The notes beneath the pieces are model-generated. The model did not search any database and was not told the origin of the DNA. It saw nothing but the letters and a program-made list of their open reading frames with translations. From Nocardioides sp. JQ2195 (lineage in GTDB: Bacteria > Actinomycetota > Actinomycetes > Propionibacteriales > Nocardioidaceae): 64,000 nucleotides of DNA. Shown here in pieces: positions 42,772 through 51,554 of the stretch (its first letter is position 1; the number at the start of each line of letters is the position of its first letter). The stretch is taken from NCBI RefSeq assembly GCF_012272695.1, contig NZ_CP050902.1:3162001-3226000 (forward strand), read 5' to 3'. The position numbers and the translations under genes are program-made.

Positions 42772-43551
42772 TCACCAGATGCCGAGGACGTCGCCGCCGA
42801 TCTTGATGATGAACGCGGAGACCACGACGACGAAGAACGCCCGGACGAAGGCGGCACCCTTGGCGACGGCCACCCGGGCACCCATGTAGCCGCCCACCAG
42901 GTTGGCCACCCCCATCAGCAGCCCGATCCGCCACATCACGGCGCCCTGCGGGATGAAGATGACCAGGGAGGCGACGTTGGTGGCCCAGTTGGCCAGCTTC
43001 GCCTTCGCCGACGCTTCGAGGAAGTTGTAGCCCAGCAGACCGACCAGCGTGAAGACGAAGAACGAGCCGGTGCCCGGACCGAGCGCCCCGTCGTAGAACC
43101 CGATCACCAGCCCGGTCAGGGCAGCCAGGATCGTGTGCTGGTGGCCGGCATAGCGCAGCGCGGTCAGCTCACCGACCTCCGGCTTGAAGAGCACGTAGGC
43201 CCCGACCAGGACCAGCACCGCGAGGATGATCGGGTTGAAGGCCGACTTCGGGATCAGGGTCGCGACCGCGGCTCCGCCCAGCGCCCCGGTGAAGGCACAG
43301 GCCATCAACGGCAGGAACGTCTTCGGATCCGGTCTGATCCGGCGATAGAAGGTCGCCGAGCTGACCGTGGTGCCACACACCGACGCGAGCTTGTTGGTGG
43401 CCAGCATCTGCACCGGCGAAGCCCCGGGCAGCCCGATCACCAGCGCCGGCAGTTGGATCAGCCCGCCGCCGCCGACGACCGCGTCCACGAAGCCCGCGGC
43501 GAGCGCTGCCAGGACGAGCAGGCAGACAACGGTCAGGGTCGGCTCGGGCAC
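42772..43551 (-). CDS. TauE/SafE-family sulfite exporter-like permease
   Basis: The 259-residue protein has about eight helices, an N-terminal GFVDAVVGGGGLIQLPALV motif near residue 20 and the internal repeat IGFYDGALGPGTGSFFVFTL near 150, both hallmarks of the family (sulfonate, sulfite or organosulfur anion export). GTG 43551 is 6 bases from TAAGGT. The substrate is not evident from context. Confidence 0.92.
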   Translation of the reverse strand: MPEPTLTVVCLLVLAALAAGFVDAVVGGGGLIQLPALVIGLPGASPVQMLATNKLASVCGTTVSSATFYRRIRPDPKTFLPLMACAFTGALGGAAVATLIPKSAFNPIILAVLVLVGAYVLFKPEVGELTALRYAGHQHTILAALTGLVIGFYDGALGPGTGSFFVFTLVGLLGYNFLEASAKAKLANWATNVASLVIFIPQGAVMWRIGLLMGVANLVGGYMGARVAVAKGAAFVRAFFVVVVSAFIIKIGGDVLGIW

Positions 43552-43578
43552 CCACTCACCTTAGACGTCACGAAATGA

Positions 43579-43619
43579 CGAAGGGGTGCAGGAACTCGAC
43601 GAGTTCCTGCACCCCTTCG
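43579..43619 (-). terminator. Strong terminator, 19-bp perfect stem
   Basis: CGAAGGGGTGCAGGAACTC (43579-43597) pairs perfectly with 43601-43619 around a 3-base loop. It lies 17 bases after the stop of the minus-strand exported protein gene and should end its mRNA before the TauE gene. Confidence 0.92.
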
Positions 43620-43635
43620 TGGAGTGGTGCTGGTG

Positions 43636-44304
43636 TCAGCCGACCTTCAGCGCCGAGACGTCAGCCGTGACGGTGAAGTTACCGCTGCCGTCGGAGCCCT
43701 GGTCGGCGTTGTAGCCGAAGCCCCAGACGATGACGGAGGTCGGAGCGTCGACGGTGACGGTGCGCACCGACTGGCAGGTCATCTCGCGGTCACCGACCGG
43801 GACGGCACCGGTGAAGCAGGTGCCGAAGTCCTCGCCCCACTGCTCACCCTCGGCGGGCACGGTGCGCAGCGCCAGCTGCAGCTGCGAGCCAGCCTGGTCG
43901 GCGGGAACGTCCTCGAGGCTGTCGAAGAAGCCGTAACCGTTGATCACGTAGGTGCCCGCCTCGGGCAGCTCGACCGTGCCGAGCTCGGTGGCGCGGGTCG
44001 CGAACGAACCGCCGAGGTTCGTGATCACGGTGGCGTCGGTGGCGAGCGAACCGGCCAGGGCAACACCGGCCTGGTCGGAGATCTTCGACTTGGCCGTCTC
44101 GTTCAGGTCACCGAAGCCGAGCGAGCCGTTCTTGACGTCCTTGCCGCGGATGGTGTCGTTGGCGATGTCCTTCGACTCGACGGTGCCGTTCTTGATGTCG
44201 TCGCCGGTGATCATCTTGGCGGCCACGGCACCGGTGGTGCTGGCGACGCCGATCACGGAAGCGGCGGCGACAACGGCGACGACGCGAGACTTGAGCAGAG
44301 ACAT
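43636..44304 (-). CDS. Exported protein with short DIKNG/KDV repeats
   Basis: The 222-residue protein has a signal peptide (SLLKSRVVAVVAAASVIGVA, cleavage near AVAA), then a short stretch of pentapeptide-like repeats (GDDIKNGTVESKDIANDTIR, GKDVKNGSLGFGDL) and a beta-rich C-terminal domain with two Cys. Such collagen-tail-like proteins are frequent in actinobacterial secretomes, with unknown role. Its own terminator and an AT-rich leader with boxed motifs suggest high, regulated expression. Confidence 0.8.
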   Translation of the reverse strand: MSLLKSRVVAVVAAASVIGVASTTGAVAAKMITGDDIKNGTVESKDIANDTIRGKDVKNGSLGFGDLNETAKSKISDQAGVALAGSLATDATVITNLGGSFATRATELGTVELPEAGTYVINGYGFFDSLEDVPADQAGSQLQLALRTVPAEGEQWGEDFGTCFTGAVPVGDREMTCQSVRTVTVDAPTSVIVWGFGYNADQGSDGSGNFTVTADVSALKVG

Positions 44305-44398
44305 ACGGGAAAACCCCCAAAGTTGGTGATGACAATTGTTGTTGCGCAATGAACTAGACCAGTGAAAATCAGGGGTTTCTCAGGTTTGAGGGCCAGAT

Positions 44399-44433
44399 GG
44401 TCCGAAAGGACTAGTCCAGACCACCGAAAGGGG
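44399..44433 (-). promoter_or_regulatory. GTCCTTTCGGAC-type boxes upstream of the exported-protein gene
   Basis: On the minus strand GTCCTTTCGGACC (44411-44399) and CCCCCTTTCGG (44433-44423) lie about 95-130 bases upstream of ATG 44304, next to a perfect GGACTAGTCC palindrome (44408-44417). The same core GTCCTTTCGG occurs upstream of the Flp pilin gene (53719-53731). It resembles the GGGACTTTNGNCCC boxes of DevR/NarL-type response regulators; assignment is tentative. Confidence 0.4.
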
Positions 44434-44479
44434 GACGCCAACTACCGGACTGGGCCCGGTCGGGCCCACGCGCGGGGGT

Positions 44480-45877
44480 TCAGACCTTGGCCAGGAACGC
44501 CAGCAGGTCCTGCCGGGTGAGCACGCCGACCGGCTTGCCGTCCTCCTGCACCAGCAGGGCGTCGGCGTCCTCGAGCAGCTGCACCGCGTCGTGCGCCTCC
44601 TCGGTGGAACCGATCGTCGGCAGCGCGGGCGACATGTGCTGCTCGACGGTGTCGGTCAGCTTGGCGTGGCCGGCGAAGAGCGCGTCGAGAAGGGTGCGCT
44701 CCGAGACCGAGCCGGCGACCTCGGCAGCCACGATCGGCGGCTCCGCGCGGACCACGGGCATCTGCGAGACGCCGTACTCCTGGAGGATGTGCACCGCCTC
44801 GGCGATGGTCTCGTTGGGGTGGGTGTGCACCAGGTCGGGCAGCCGCCCGGCCTTGCCCCGCAGGACCTCGCCGACGGTACGCCGATCGGCGTCCTCGGAG
44901 CCCGACGCAAAGCCATAGGTGCCGAGCCACTCGTCGTTGAAGACCTTCGTCAGGTAGCCACGCCCCGAGTCCGGCAGGAGTACGACGATCACGGCATCGG
45001 TGCGACCCTCGGCGGCCAGCTCGGCAGCCAGCTGCTTGGCCGCGAAGGCCGCCATGCCGGAGGAGCCGCCGACCAGGAGGGCTTCCTCACGGGCCAGGCG
45101 ACGGGTGAACGCGAAGGAGTCGGCGTCGGAGACCTCGATGATGCGGTCGGCGATGGTGCGGTCATAGGTCTCGGGCCAGAAGTCCTCGCCGACGCCCTCG
45201 ACCAGGTAGGGACGCCCCGTGCCGCCGGAGTAGACCGAGCCGGCCGGGTCGGCGCCGATCACCTGCACGTCAGGGTTCTGTTCCTTGAGGTAGCGGCCGA
45301 TGCCGCTGATCGTGCCGCCGGTGCCGACGCCCGCCACGAAGTGGGTGATCCGTCCCTCGGTCTGCTTCCAGATCTCCGGACCGGTGGTCTCGTAGTGGGA
45401 GCGCGGGTTGTGCATGTTGGCGTACTGGTTCGGCTTCCAGGCGCCCGGCTGGGACGAGAGCCGGTCGGAGACGTTGTAGTAGGAGTCCGGGTGCTCCGGG
45501 GCGACGGCCGTGGGGCAGACGACGACCTCGGCGCCGTAGGCCTTGAGCACGTTGCGCTTGTCCTCGCTGACCTTGTCGGGGCACACGAAGATGCACTTGT
45601 AGCCCTTGGCCTGCGCGACCATCGCCAGCCCGACACCGGTGTTGCCGGAGGTCGGCTCGACGATCGTGCCGCCGGGCTGCAGCTCGCCGGAGGCCTCGGC
45701 GGCCTCGATCATCCGCGTCGCGATGCGGTCCTTCACCGAGCCACCGGGGTTGAGGTATTCCACCTTCGCCAGCACCAGCGGCCCCTCTTCCTTGCTGTCC
45801 CCCACATCGAGGGAGCGGGAGAGCCGCAGCAGCGGGGTGTTGCCGATGAGGTCAAGGAGCGAGTTCACGTAGTCCAC
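44480..45877 (-). CDS. cbs: Cystathionine beta-synthase with CBS-domain pair
   Basis: It condenses homocysteine with serine to cystathionine (PLP). The 465-residue protein has the N-terminal IGNTPLLRLSRSL, the PLP lysine in NPGGSVKDRIA near residue 45, PTSGNTGVGLA near 75 and GTGGTISGIGRYL near 185. A C-terminal pair of CBS (Bateman) domains spans about 340-463 and probably binds adenosyl ligands. GTG 45877 is 6 bases from TAGCCT. It is the Rv1077 counterpart and pairs with metB. Confidence 0.95.
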   Translation of the reverse strand: MDYVNSLLDLIGNTPLLRLSRSLDVGDSKEEGPLVLAKVEYLNPGGSVKDRIATRMIEAAEASGELQPGGTIVEPTSGNTGVGLAMVAQAKGYKCIFVCPDKVSEDKRNVLKAYGAEVVVCPTAVAPEHPDSYYNVSDRLSSQPGAWKPNQYANMHNPRSHYETTGPEIWKQTEGRITHFVAGVGTGGTISGIGRYLKEQNPDVQVIGADPAGSVYSGGTGRPYLVEGVGEDFWPETYDRTIADRIIEVSDADSFAFTRRLAREEALLVGGSSGMAAFAAKQLAAELAAEGRTDAVIVVLLPDSGRGYLTKVFNDEWLGTYGFASGSEDADRRTVGEVLRGKAGRLPDLVHTHPNETIAEAVHILQEYGVSQMPVVRAEPPIVAAEVAGSVSERTLLDALFAGHAKLTDTVEQHMSPALPTIGSTEEAHDAVQLLEDADALLVQEDGKPVGVLTRQDLLAFLAKV

Positions 45878-45883
45878 GCGCTC

Positions 45884-45931
45884 AGGCTAGCCCGCGGTCC
45901 GTCCGCGGTGACAACTACCGATCAGTAGACT
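45884..45931. promoter_or_regulatory. Divergent leaderless promoters of cbs and the GDSL gene
   Basis: TAGCCT on the minus strand (45889-45884) is 6 bases from the cbs GTG, and TAGACT on the plus strand (45926-45931) is 6 bases from the GDSL-protein GTG. Both are ideal actinobacterial leaderless layouts within a 60-base gap. Confidence 0.65.
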
Positions 45932-45937
45932 GGGGCC

Positions 45938-46987
45938 GTGGGGAAGACAGCGGCAGCCAAGAAGCTCGCCTCTGCCGCGATGTATGGCGGCGGAGGCCTT
46001 TCTGCGATGGGCGCGGGGCTCTACGGCGTCCTGCGCGCCGAGGCGAAGCTGGCTCGTCGAGCCATCGGTGACGCCGAGGGCGATCCGCCCGACGCCACCG
46101 GGTGGTATGGCCGCGGGCGACCCGGACCCGCCTTCAAGGTGGCCCTGATCGGTGACTCCAGCGCCGCCGGCTACGGCGTCGCGACCGTGGTCGGCACCCC
46201 GGGCGCCAACCTGGCCAGCGGACTCTCCGAGCGGGCCGACCGTCGCGTCTACCTGCGGTCCTTCGCGGTGGTCGGCGCCCAGTCGAAGGACCTCGCCGCC
46301 CAGGTGGAGTCGGCGCTGCCGATCGAGCCCGACGTCGCGGTGATCCTGATCGGCGCCAACGACGTCACCCACACGGTCCGCCCTTCGCAATCTGTGGCCC
46401 TGCTCTCCGAGGCCGTACGCCGCCTGCGCAGCGCCGGCGTCGCCGTCGTGGTCGGCACGTGCCCCGACCTCGGCACGATCAAGCCGATCAATCCGCCCCT
46501 CAAGCAGGTTGCCCGCACCTGGTCGCGCCGGCTGGCCGCCGCCCAGGCGATCGCCGTCGTCGAGGCCGGCGGACGAACCGTGTCGCTCGGCTCGGTCCTC
46601 GGCCCGGAGTTCGCCGCCGCCCCGGCGCTGCTCTTCGGCCCCGACCAGTTCCACCCGTCGGCCGACGGGTATGCGTCTCTGGCCGCGGTGATGCTGCCGT
46701 CGGTGATGGCCGCCCTGGGCTTGGTGCCCGAGTCGGAGACCACACCGGAGGCATTGCGCGGCGAGGGCGTCCTGCCGATCGCCAAGGCTGCCGTCGAGGC
46801 GGCCCGCACTCCCGGAACCGAGCTCGACGGCACGGAGGTCGGTGGCTCGCGGCGCGGCGTCCGCGGCCTCTGGGTCGAGCTGCGCCACCGCCGGCGTCAC
46901 CCGTGCACCGAGCCCGAGGCCCCGCACGAGGCCGACGACGAGATGAGCGCGGCTGGCGACTCCGCCTCCGCCGGCCCGTCCGACTGA
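45938..46987 (+). CDS. SGNH/GDSL-fold esterase
   Basis: The 349-residue hydrolase has an N-terminal helix that may anchor it to the membrane (about 10-35), block I VALIGDSSAAGYG with the nucleophile Ser near residue 73, block III LIGANDVTH near 140 and block V PDQFHPSADGY with the catalytic Asp/His near 236. It matches Rv1075c, a membrane-associated GDSL esterase next to cbs. The C-terminal 60 residues are low-complexity and polar. Confidence 0.9.
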   Translation: MGKTAAAKKLASAAMYGGGGLSAMGAGLYGVLRAEAKLARRAIGDAEGDPPDATGWYGRGRPGPAFKVALIGDSSAAGYGVATVVGTPGANLASGLSERADRRVYLRSFAVVGAQSKDLAAQVESALPIEPDVAVILIGANDVTHTVRPSQSVALLSEAVRRLRSAGVAVVVGTCPDLGTIKPINPPLKQVARTWSRRLAAAQAIAVVEAGGRTVSLGSVLGPEFAAAPALLFGPDQFHPSADGYASLAAVMLPSVMAALGLVPESETTPEALRGEGVLPIAKAAVEAARTPGTELDGTEVGGSRRGVRGLWVELRHRRRHPCTEPEAPHEADDEMSAAGDSASAGPSD

Positions 46988-47316
46988 CCCACGCGAAACC
47001 CGCGGAGAACGCCGCGCTGATCACTCCCCCCGAAGATGGTCAGCGCGACGTCCGTAGCCCCCGACGGGCCGGACTGTCGGAAGCCCGATCTCCCTTGCTC
47101 CGTTGAAGAAACGTACGTCCGATCCGGCTGACGTCGCCAGAGCCAACTGCCGATCTTGACCGACAGTTTGACCCATGCTCCGATTGACCTAGGCCGGACC
47201 TGGTCTATTCGGAACTCGAGCCAACCCGATAAGTCACGATGTAACGACCGCGGGACAACAGCGACTGATTTCTTTGGGAATCGCAAGCCGCGGACGTGTG
47301 TCGAACCTAACCTTGA
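46988..47316. other. Non-coding junction, start of lower-GC region
   Basis: This 329-base gap shows no convincing ORF. From about 47100 it becomes richer in A/T, as do the genes after it. TAACCT (47308-47313) just before the next gene is a probable -10 element. No tRNA or direct-repeat boundary was found that would mark an integration site. Confidence 0.5.
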
Positions 47317-48474
47317 ATGATGAAGCGCCGACCGTTTGACATTCCCTTCAACGTCTCCTTCCTAACCGGGAATGAGTCGTGGTACGTCGCTGACTCGCTG
47401 GCGTCTGGGTTGCTCACCGGTGACGGCCCCTTCACTCGCCGTGCCTCGGAACTGCTTAGGCCCTTGGTGGGTGGCGGATCGTGCCTCCTGACTGCCTCCT
47501 GCACCCACGCGCTCGAGATGACGGCGCTCCTCCTGAATCTTCAGCCGGGCGATGAGGTGATCATGCCTTCGCTCACCTTCGTTTCGACGGCCAATGCCTT
47601 CGTGCTCCGTGGCGCTGTGCCGGTGTTCGTCGATTGCCGGGACGACACACTCAACATTGATGAGCGGCTTATCGAGGAGGCAGTGACGGACCGAACGAAG
47701 GCGATCATCGTCGTCCACTACGGTGGCGTCGCCTGCGAGATGGACCAGATCCTCGACATCGGAGCTCGTCACGACATTCCGGTGATCGAGGACAACGCAC
47801 ACGGCTTGGGCGGCAGCTACCAGGGCCAGCGCCTTGGATCATTCGGTGTAATGGCGACTCAAAGCTTCCACGGAACAAAGAACATTCAGTGCGGCGAGGG
47901 TGGAGCTCTCGTGGTCAACGACTCTCGGTATGTGGAGCGGGCAGAGATCATCCGCGAGAAGGGGACGAACCGCGCCAAGTACTTCCGAGGCGAGGTCGAC
48001 AAGTACCGCTGGGTCGACGTGGGCTCGAGTTACCTTCCCTCAGACATCAACGCGGCGATCCTGACCGCACAACTCGAAGCGTTCGACGACATCCAATCCC
48101 GGCGACAGCGTGTCTGGAAGGCCTACGACGAGGGTGTCCACGACTGGGCGGAGAAGCATGGGCTCTCGACGAGCATGCAGGTTCCGGATCGCGAGCACAC
48201 CGCTCACCTCTTCTTCGTCCTGATGCCGAGCAACGCTGACCAGCGGGCCCTGCTCTCCCATCTGGCTGATCACGGCATTCTCGGCACGTTCCACTACGTC
48301 CCGCTGCACAGCTCCCCGTTCGGCGCCGGGGCCGGCCGCCCGGGGCCGTCGGGATGTGCCACCTCCCACTCAGTGAGCGAGAGACTGGTGCGGCTCCCGC
48401 TGTACGCCGGCATGAGTGAACGGGATTCCGCACGGGTTGTCGAGGCCGTCTGCTCGTATGTCCCTCAGTCATGA
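47317..48474 (+). CDS. wecE: DegT/DnrJ/EryC1-family sugar aminotransferase (WecE-like)
   Basis: This enzyme probably makes dTDP-4-amino-4,6-dideoxygalactose from the 4-keto sugar with glutamate. The 385-residue PLP protein has TASCTHALEMTALLL near residue 58, MPSLTFVSTANAFVLRGAVP near 85, IEDNAHGLGGSYQGQRLG near 160 and the PLP lysine in SFHGTKNIQCGEGGAL near 188. Length and motifs fit WecE. ATG 47317 or the adjacent ATG 47320 is the start; TAACCT lies 3 or 6 bases upstream. Codon use is less GC-biased than the left part of the window, which suggests later acquisition. Confidence 0.87.
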   Translation: MMKRRPFDIPFNVSFLTGNESWYVADSLASGLLTGDGPFTRRASELLRPLVGGGSCLLTASCTHALEMTALLLNLQPGDEVIMPSLTFVSTANAFVLRGAVPVFVDCRDDTLNIDERLIEEAVTDRTKAIIVVHYGGVACEMDQILDIGARHDIPVIEDNAHGLGGSYQGQRLGSFGVMATQSFHGTKNIQCGEGGALVVNDSRYVERAEIIREKGTNRAKYFRGEVDKYRWVDVGSSYLPSDINAAILTAQLEAFDDIQSRRQRVWKAYDEGVHDWAEKHGLSTSMQVPDREHTAHLFFVLMPSNADQRALLSHLADHGILGTFHYVPLHSSPFGAGAGRPGPSGCATSHSVSERLVRLPLYAGMSERDSARVVEAVCSYVPQS

Positions 48475-49232
48475 GTTGGTCCGAAGTCGTCACTGCGACA
48501 GCGATGTCGGCAGGGCCCAGTCAGGTGGACACGGATCGATTCGGCTTCCGCGTCTCGAGGATCACGGTCCCGAGTGCCGCGACCGACGTCAACCTGGATG
48601 ACGTGTTGGACGCCGTGCATGACGACCCATCGGATGTCTGGATTCTCAGGTATCCAGCCCGCCAGAACGCCTGGTTCGCAGAACTGATGCGACGCGGCTT
48701 CGACGTCCTCTTCGCAGACAGCCTCACGTACTGGGCCCTTGAAGCTGGATCCGGCCGCACCCCACAACCAGTCACGAACGCCAGCGTCAGCCCTGCGGGC
48801 GAGGCCCCCTCCGGGCTCGTCGACGAGTTGGTGGCGGATGCCTTTCATGGCTACGGCAATCACTACACCGCCGACCCACTGTTCGATCCAGCCTTGGCCT
48901 TGGCCGGCTACCAGGACTGGGCGCGACGGGCGATCAAGTCCGGTGATTCCCTGCTGCTGAACGTGCTGGGCGAGCCTGTCGGGCTGATGATCTCGACGAC
49001 CGGCACGGACACGAGCGAAATGTTGTTGGGCGGCGTCGTGGCCTCGCAACAGGGCCGCGGCTGGTATGCACACATCTTGTCGGCGGTCGAGACTGCAGCT
49101 CTCCGGAAGGGTGCTCACCGGGTCGTCAGCTCAACGCAGTCCCACAACACGAACGGTCAGCGTGCTTGGGCTCGATATGGTTTCGAACCGATTGCCTCGC
49201 ACATCACCGTTCACCTCAGGAGATCGACCTGA
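48471..49232 (+). CDS. GNAT acetyltransferase, WecD-like
   Basis: The 253-residue protein has an N-terminal extension with a WecD-like arrangement (FGFRVSRITVP, then ILRYPARQNAWFAELMRRGF) and a C-terminal GNAT fold with LGGVVASQQGRGWYAHILSA and STQSHNTNGQRAWARYGFEP. By analogy it N-acetylates dTDP-4-amino sugar to dTDP-Fuc4NAc. ATGA overlap (4 bases) with wecE supports this pairing. It overlaps the convergent glycosyltransferase gene by 17 bases. Confidence 0.75.
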   Translation: MSWSEVVTATAMSAGPSQVDTDRFGFRVSRITVPSAATDVNLDDVLDAVHDDPSDVWILRYPARQNAWFAELMRRGFDVLFADSLTYWALEAGSGRTPQPVTNASVSPAGEAPSGLVDELVADAFHGYGNHYTADPLFDPALALAGYQDWARRAIKSGDSLLLNVLGEPVGLMISTTGTDTSEMLLGGVVASQQGRGWYAHILSAVETAALRKGAHRVVSSTQSHNTNGQRAWARYGFEPIASHITVHLRRST

Positions 49233-50169
49233 CATCCGATCGGCCGGAGTGCTGATCGGTCCGTTGACGGATCAGGTAGGTCGGCCGCCCCATGTTGTTC
49301 GCGTGCACCCGGCCGACGTACTCACCCACCACTGCGATGGAGACCATCTGCGCTCCGGAGAAGACCGCGATCATTGACGCCACCGAGGTCCACCCGGCAA
49401 CCGTCGTGTTGCCAGTGACATAGCCCCACAACACATACGCGAGCATTAGCGCTCCGACAAACCCGCAGAAGAACCCCAAGTACCCGACGAGTCGCAGCGG
49501 TGCGACCGAGTAGCCGAGCAACATGTTCATGGCGTGCTTGACCAGCAGCCGGAACGAGTAGTTCGAGCGTCCTTCGGCTCGCTGGTCCATGCGGACCCGC
49601 TGCGTTGCGACGCGGGTCGTGGACCAGGACAGGGCCACGTCGACCGACGCATGCGGGCCGGTCAGGCCCGCCGACGCATCACGCAGATAAGTGCGGAAGG
49701 CACGGAAGGCGCTGATGCTCTCCGCATTCGGAATCTCCAGCCCCCGAGCCATCGCCCGCTTCACCGTCCGTGAGGCGAAGTTGCGAATCGCATCGTGCTC
49801 ATCATCGATGGGGACGCCGTAGACGAGGTCGACGTCGTCCGTCAACGCCGACAAGAGCTTCGGAATCTCCTCGGGTGGATGCTGCAGGTCGTCGTCCATC
49901 GTCACCACAACGGGAAGGCGGGCGCAACGAAGGCCGGCCAGCAACGCATTGTGTTGCCCGTAGTTACGGGACAGGTGAATCGCGTTCACCCAACGATGCT
50001 CCTCGGCGAGTCCAGCGGCCACCTTCCAGGTGCCGTCGGGGCTACCGTCGACCACAAGCAGCACTTCGTAGGCTCCCGCGCACTCCTCCAACACTGCGAT
50101 CAGCCGGGTGAGCAGGTGCCCGAGGGTCCTCTCGGATCGATAGCAGGGAATCACCACGGACACGTCCAT
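49216..50169 (-). CDS. GT2-family glycosyltransferase with C-terminal membrane helices
   Basis: The 317-residue protein has the GT-A fold: VSVVIPCYRSERTLGHLL at the start, VDGSPDGT near 40, the DDDLQHPPEEIPKLL metal/nucleotide motif near 92 and the QRAEGRSNYSF motif near 195. Two membrane helices follow (about 225-290). This is the GtrB/ArnC/Ppm layout that loads a sugar onto polyprenyl phosphate. It is an inferred source of lipid-linked sugar for the adjacent membrane enzymes. Confidence 0.9.
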   Translation of the reverse strand: MDVSVVIPCYRSERTLGHLLTRLIAVLEECAGAYEVLLVVDGSPDGTWKVAAGLAEEHRWVNAIHLSRNYGQHNALLAGLRCARLPVVVTMDDDLQHPPEEIPKLLSALTDDVDLVYGVPIDDEHDAIRNFASRTVKRAMARGLEIPNAESISAFRAFRTYLRDASAGLTGPHASVDVALSWSTTRVATQRVRMDQRAEGRSNYSFRLLVKHAMNMLLGYSVAPLRLVGYLGFFCGFVGALMLAYVLWGYVTGNTTVAGWTSVASMIAVFSGAQMVSIAVVGEYVGRVHANNMGRPTYLIRQRTDQHSGRSDVRSIS

Positions 50170-50221
50170 CGCGGTACCTCCGTCCTTGGGGTTGAGTGCT
50201 GGGGTGCAGTGCTAATGGTGG

Positions 50222-51547
50222 TCACGGGAAGGGCTGCATTCCCGGGTCGCCGTTGATGATGAAGATCCGGGTCACCCAGTAGTACTGACCAACCATGCTC
50301 GCGATCGCGAAGAGGATCGGCATGGCCCAGCGCACGACGAACTGCACCCGCGACTCGCGTTCCGGGACCAGGTCAGGCAAGGGCCACAGCACACCGACCG
50401 CCAGGACGAGATAGCGCAGGACCCCAGCGTTGGGTCGCGTCACCGCAAGCATGTAGACGGGGTAGATCAGGGACCACGCACGCACGTCGGCGCCAAGATT
50501 TCTGCTCCCTCGACGGAACACCGCGTACAGGAGGAACATCAGCACCATCAGGACGAACACGGTGACCGGACCCACGCCCGTCGCTGCGAGCACCAGCCAG
50601 TTGGTCAGCAGTCCCTGGTCTCCGGAGTTCCCGGGCCAGGCCGCAATCGTCGCCGTGAACGCGTCGGTGGTGCCGGTGACGACTGCGGCGATCAGCGGCC
50701 AGACCCCCATGAACATGGCTGAGGCCAGCGCTGCACCTCCCGCCCACAGTCGATCCCGGACCGGGAACAGATCGTCCGAACGGCGCCATCGCACCAACCA
50801 GTGAACCCCGATCACCGCGGCCAGCGGGAGCGTGAGCGGCCTCGTCAGGCACAGTGCGAAGGCAACGACGACGAGCCACCCATACCTTCGTTGTGTCAGC
50901 AGCACCAGGGCCGTGACCACGAGAAGCAGGGCCAGGCTCTCCGAGTAGGCAACCTGGAGGATGGGAGATGCGGGGAAGGAGCACAGGCCCAGGACCGCGG
51001 TCGTCGCGACGAAGGAGTCTGCCCGCGTCATCAACAATCGGTAGACCAAGAGCACAGCGAGTCCGGAACACACCAGGCTAACCACTGTGGCGGCGAGGGG
51101 AAAGTCGGTTCGGGTGAGCATCATGACCAAACGCACAAGGGTGGGATACCCCGGCGAGAAGGCCCACTCGTTCTGGACGACCTGACCGTCTTCCATCGGC
51201 AACGGAACCGGGTAACCGGACTCGGCAATGGAGCGGAACCACTGCCCGTCCCAGTTGGAGATCACGCCCAGATAGCCCGGAGAAGCGTCCGTCGGGGTGG
51301 TCAGGTGGTAGGCCGGCGAATCCTCGGTGAGTGCGACCTGTCGCTGCGCGCCCACGCTGAGCAGGTAGCCGGAGATCATCCGGGTAAGCCCGAAGATCGT
51401 CAGCGGGACCAACATCCACCGCCAACGGCTCCACAAGATTCGCAGGGAAGGTGGGACGCGGTGATCGCTGCTCGTCGACGGTGCTGACAGGGCCCCGTCG
51501 CTCGCGCCGGTTGAGTCCTTGGTGGCTGCCAAGCGCGTCGTGCTCAT
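50222..51547 (-). CDS. Polytopic GT-C/PIG-V-like membrane glycosyltransferase
   Basis: The 441-residue protein has about ten helices. The first external loop contains NWDGQWFRSIAESGYP and EWAFSPGYPTLVRLVMML, the Asp/aromatic pattern of PIG-V/Gpi18-type mannosyltransferases that use polyprenyl-phosphate sugars. ATG 51547 is 7 bases after the stop of the upstream gene, so the two are co-transcribed. The acceptor is unknown. Confidence 0.75.
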   Translation of the reverse strand: MSTTRLAATKDSTGASDGALSAPSTSSDHRVPPSLRILWSRWRWMLVPLTIFGLTRMISGYLLSVGAQRQVALTEDSPAYHLTTPTDASPGYLGVISNWDGQWFRSIAESGYPVPLPMEDGQVVQNEWAFSPGYPTLVRLVMMLTRTDFPLAATVVSLVCSGLAVLLVYRLLMTRADSFVATTAVLGLCSFPASPILQVAYSESLALLLVVTALVLLTQRRYGWLVVVAFALCLTRPLTLPLAAVIGVHWLVRWRRSDDLFPVRDRLWAGGAALASAMFMGVWPLIAAVVTGTTDAFTATIAAWPGNSGDQGLLTNWLVLAATGVGPVTVFVLMVLMFLLYAVFRRGSRNLGADVRAWSLIYPVYMLAVTRPNAGVLRYLVLAVGVLWPLPDLVPERESRVQFVVRWAMPILFAIASMVGQYYWVTRIFIINGDPGMQPFP

Positions 51548-51554
51548 CAGGAGT

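Noticed and set aside
46988..47316. Integration-site boundary (tRNA or att) for the low-GC segment
   Set aside because: No tRNA-like cloverleaf, integrase or direct repeat was seen near the composition change.
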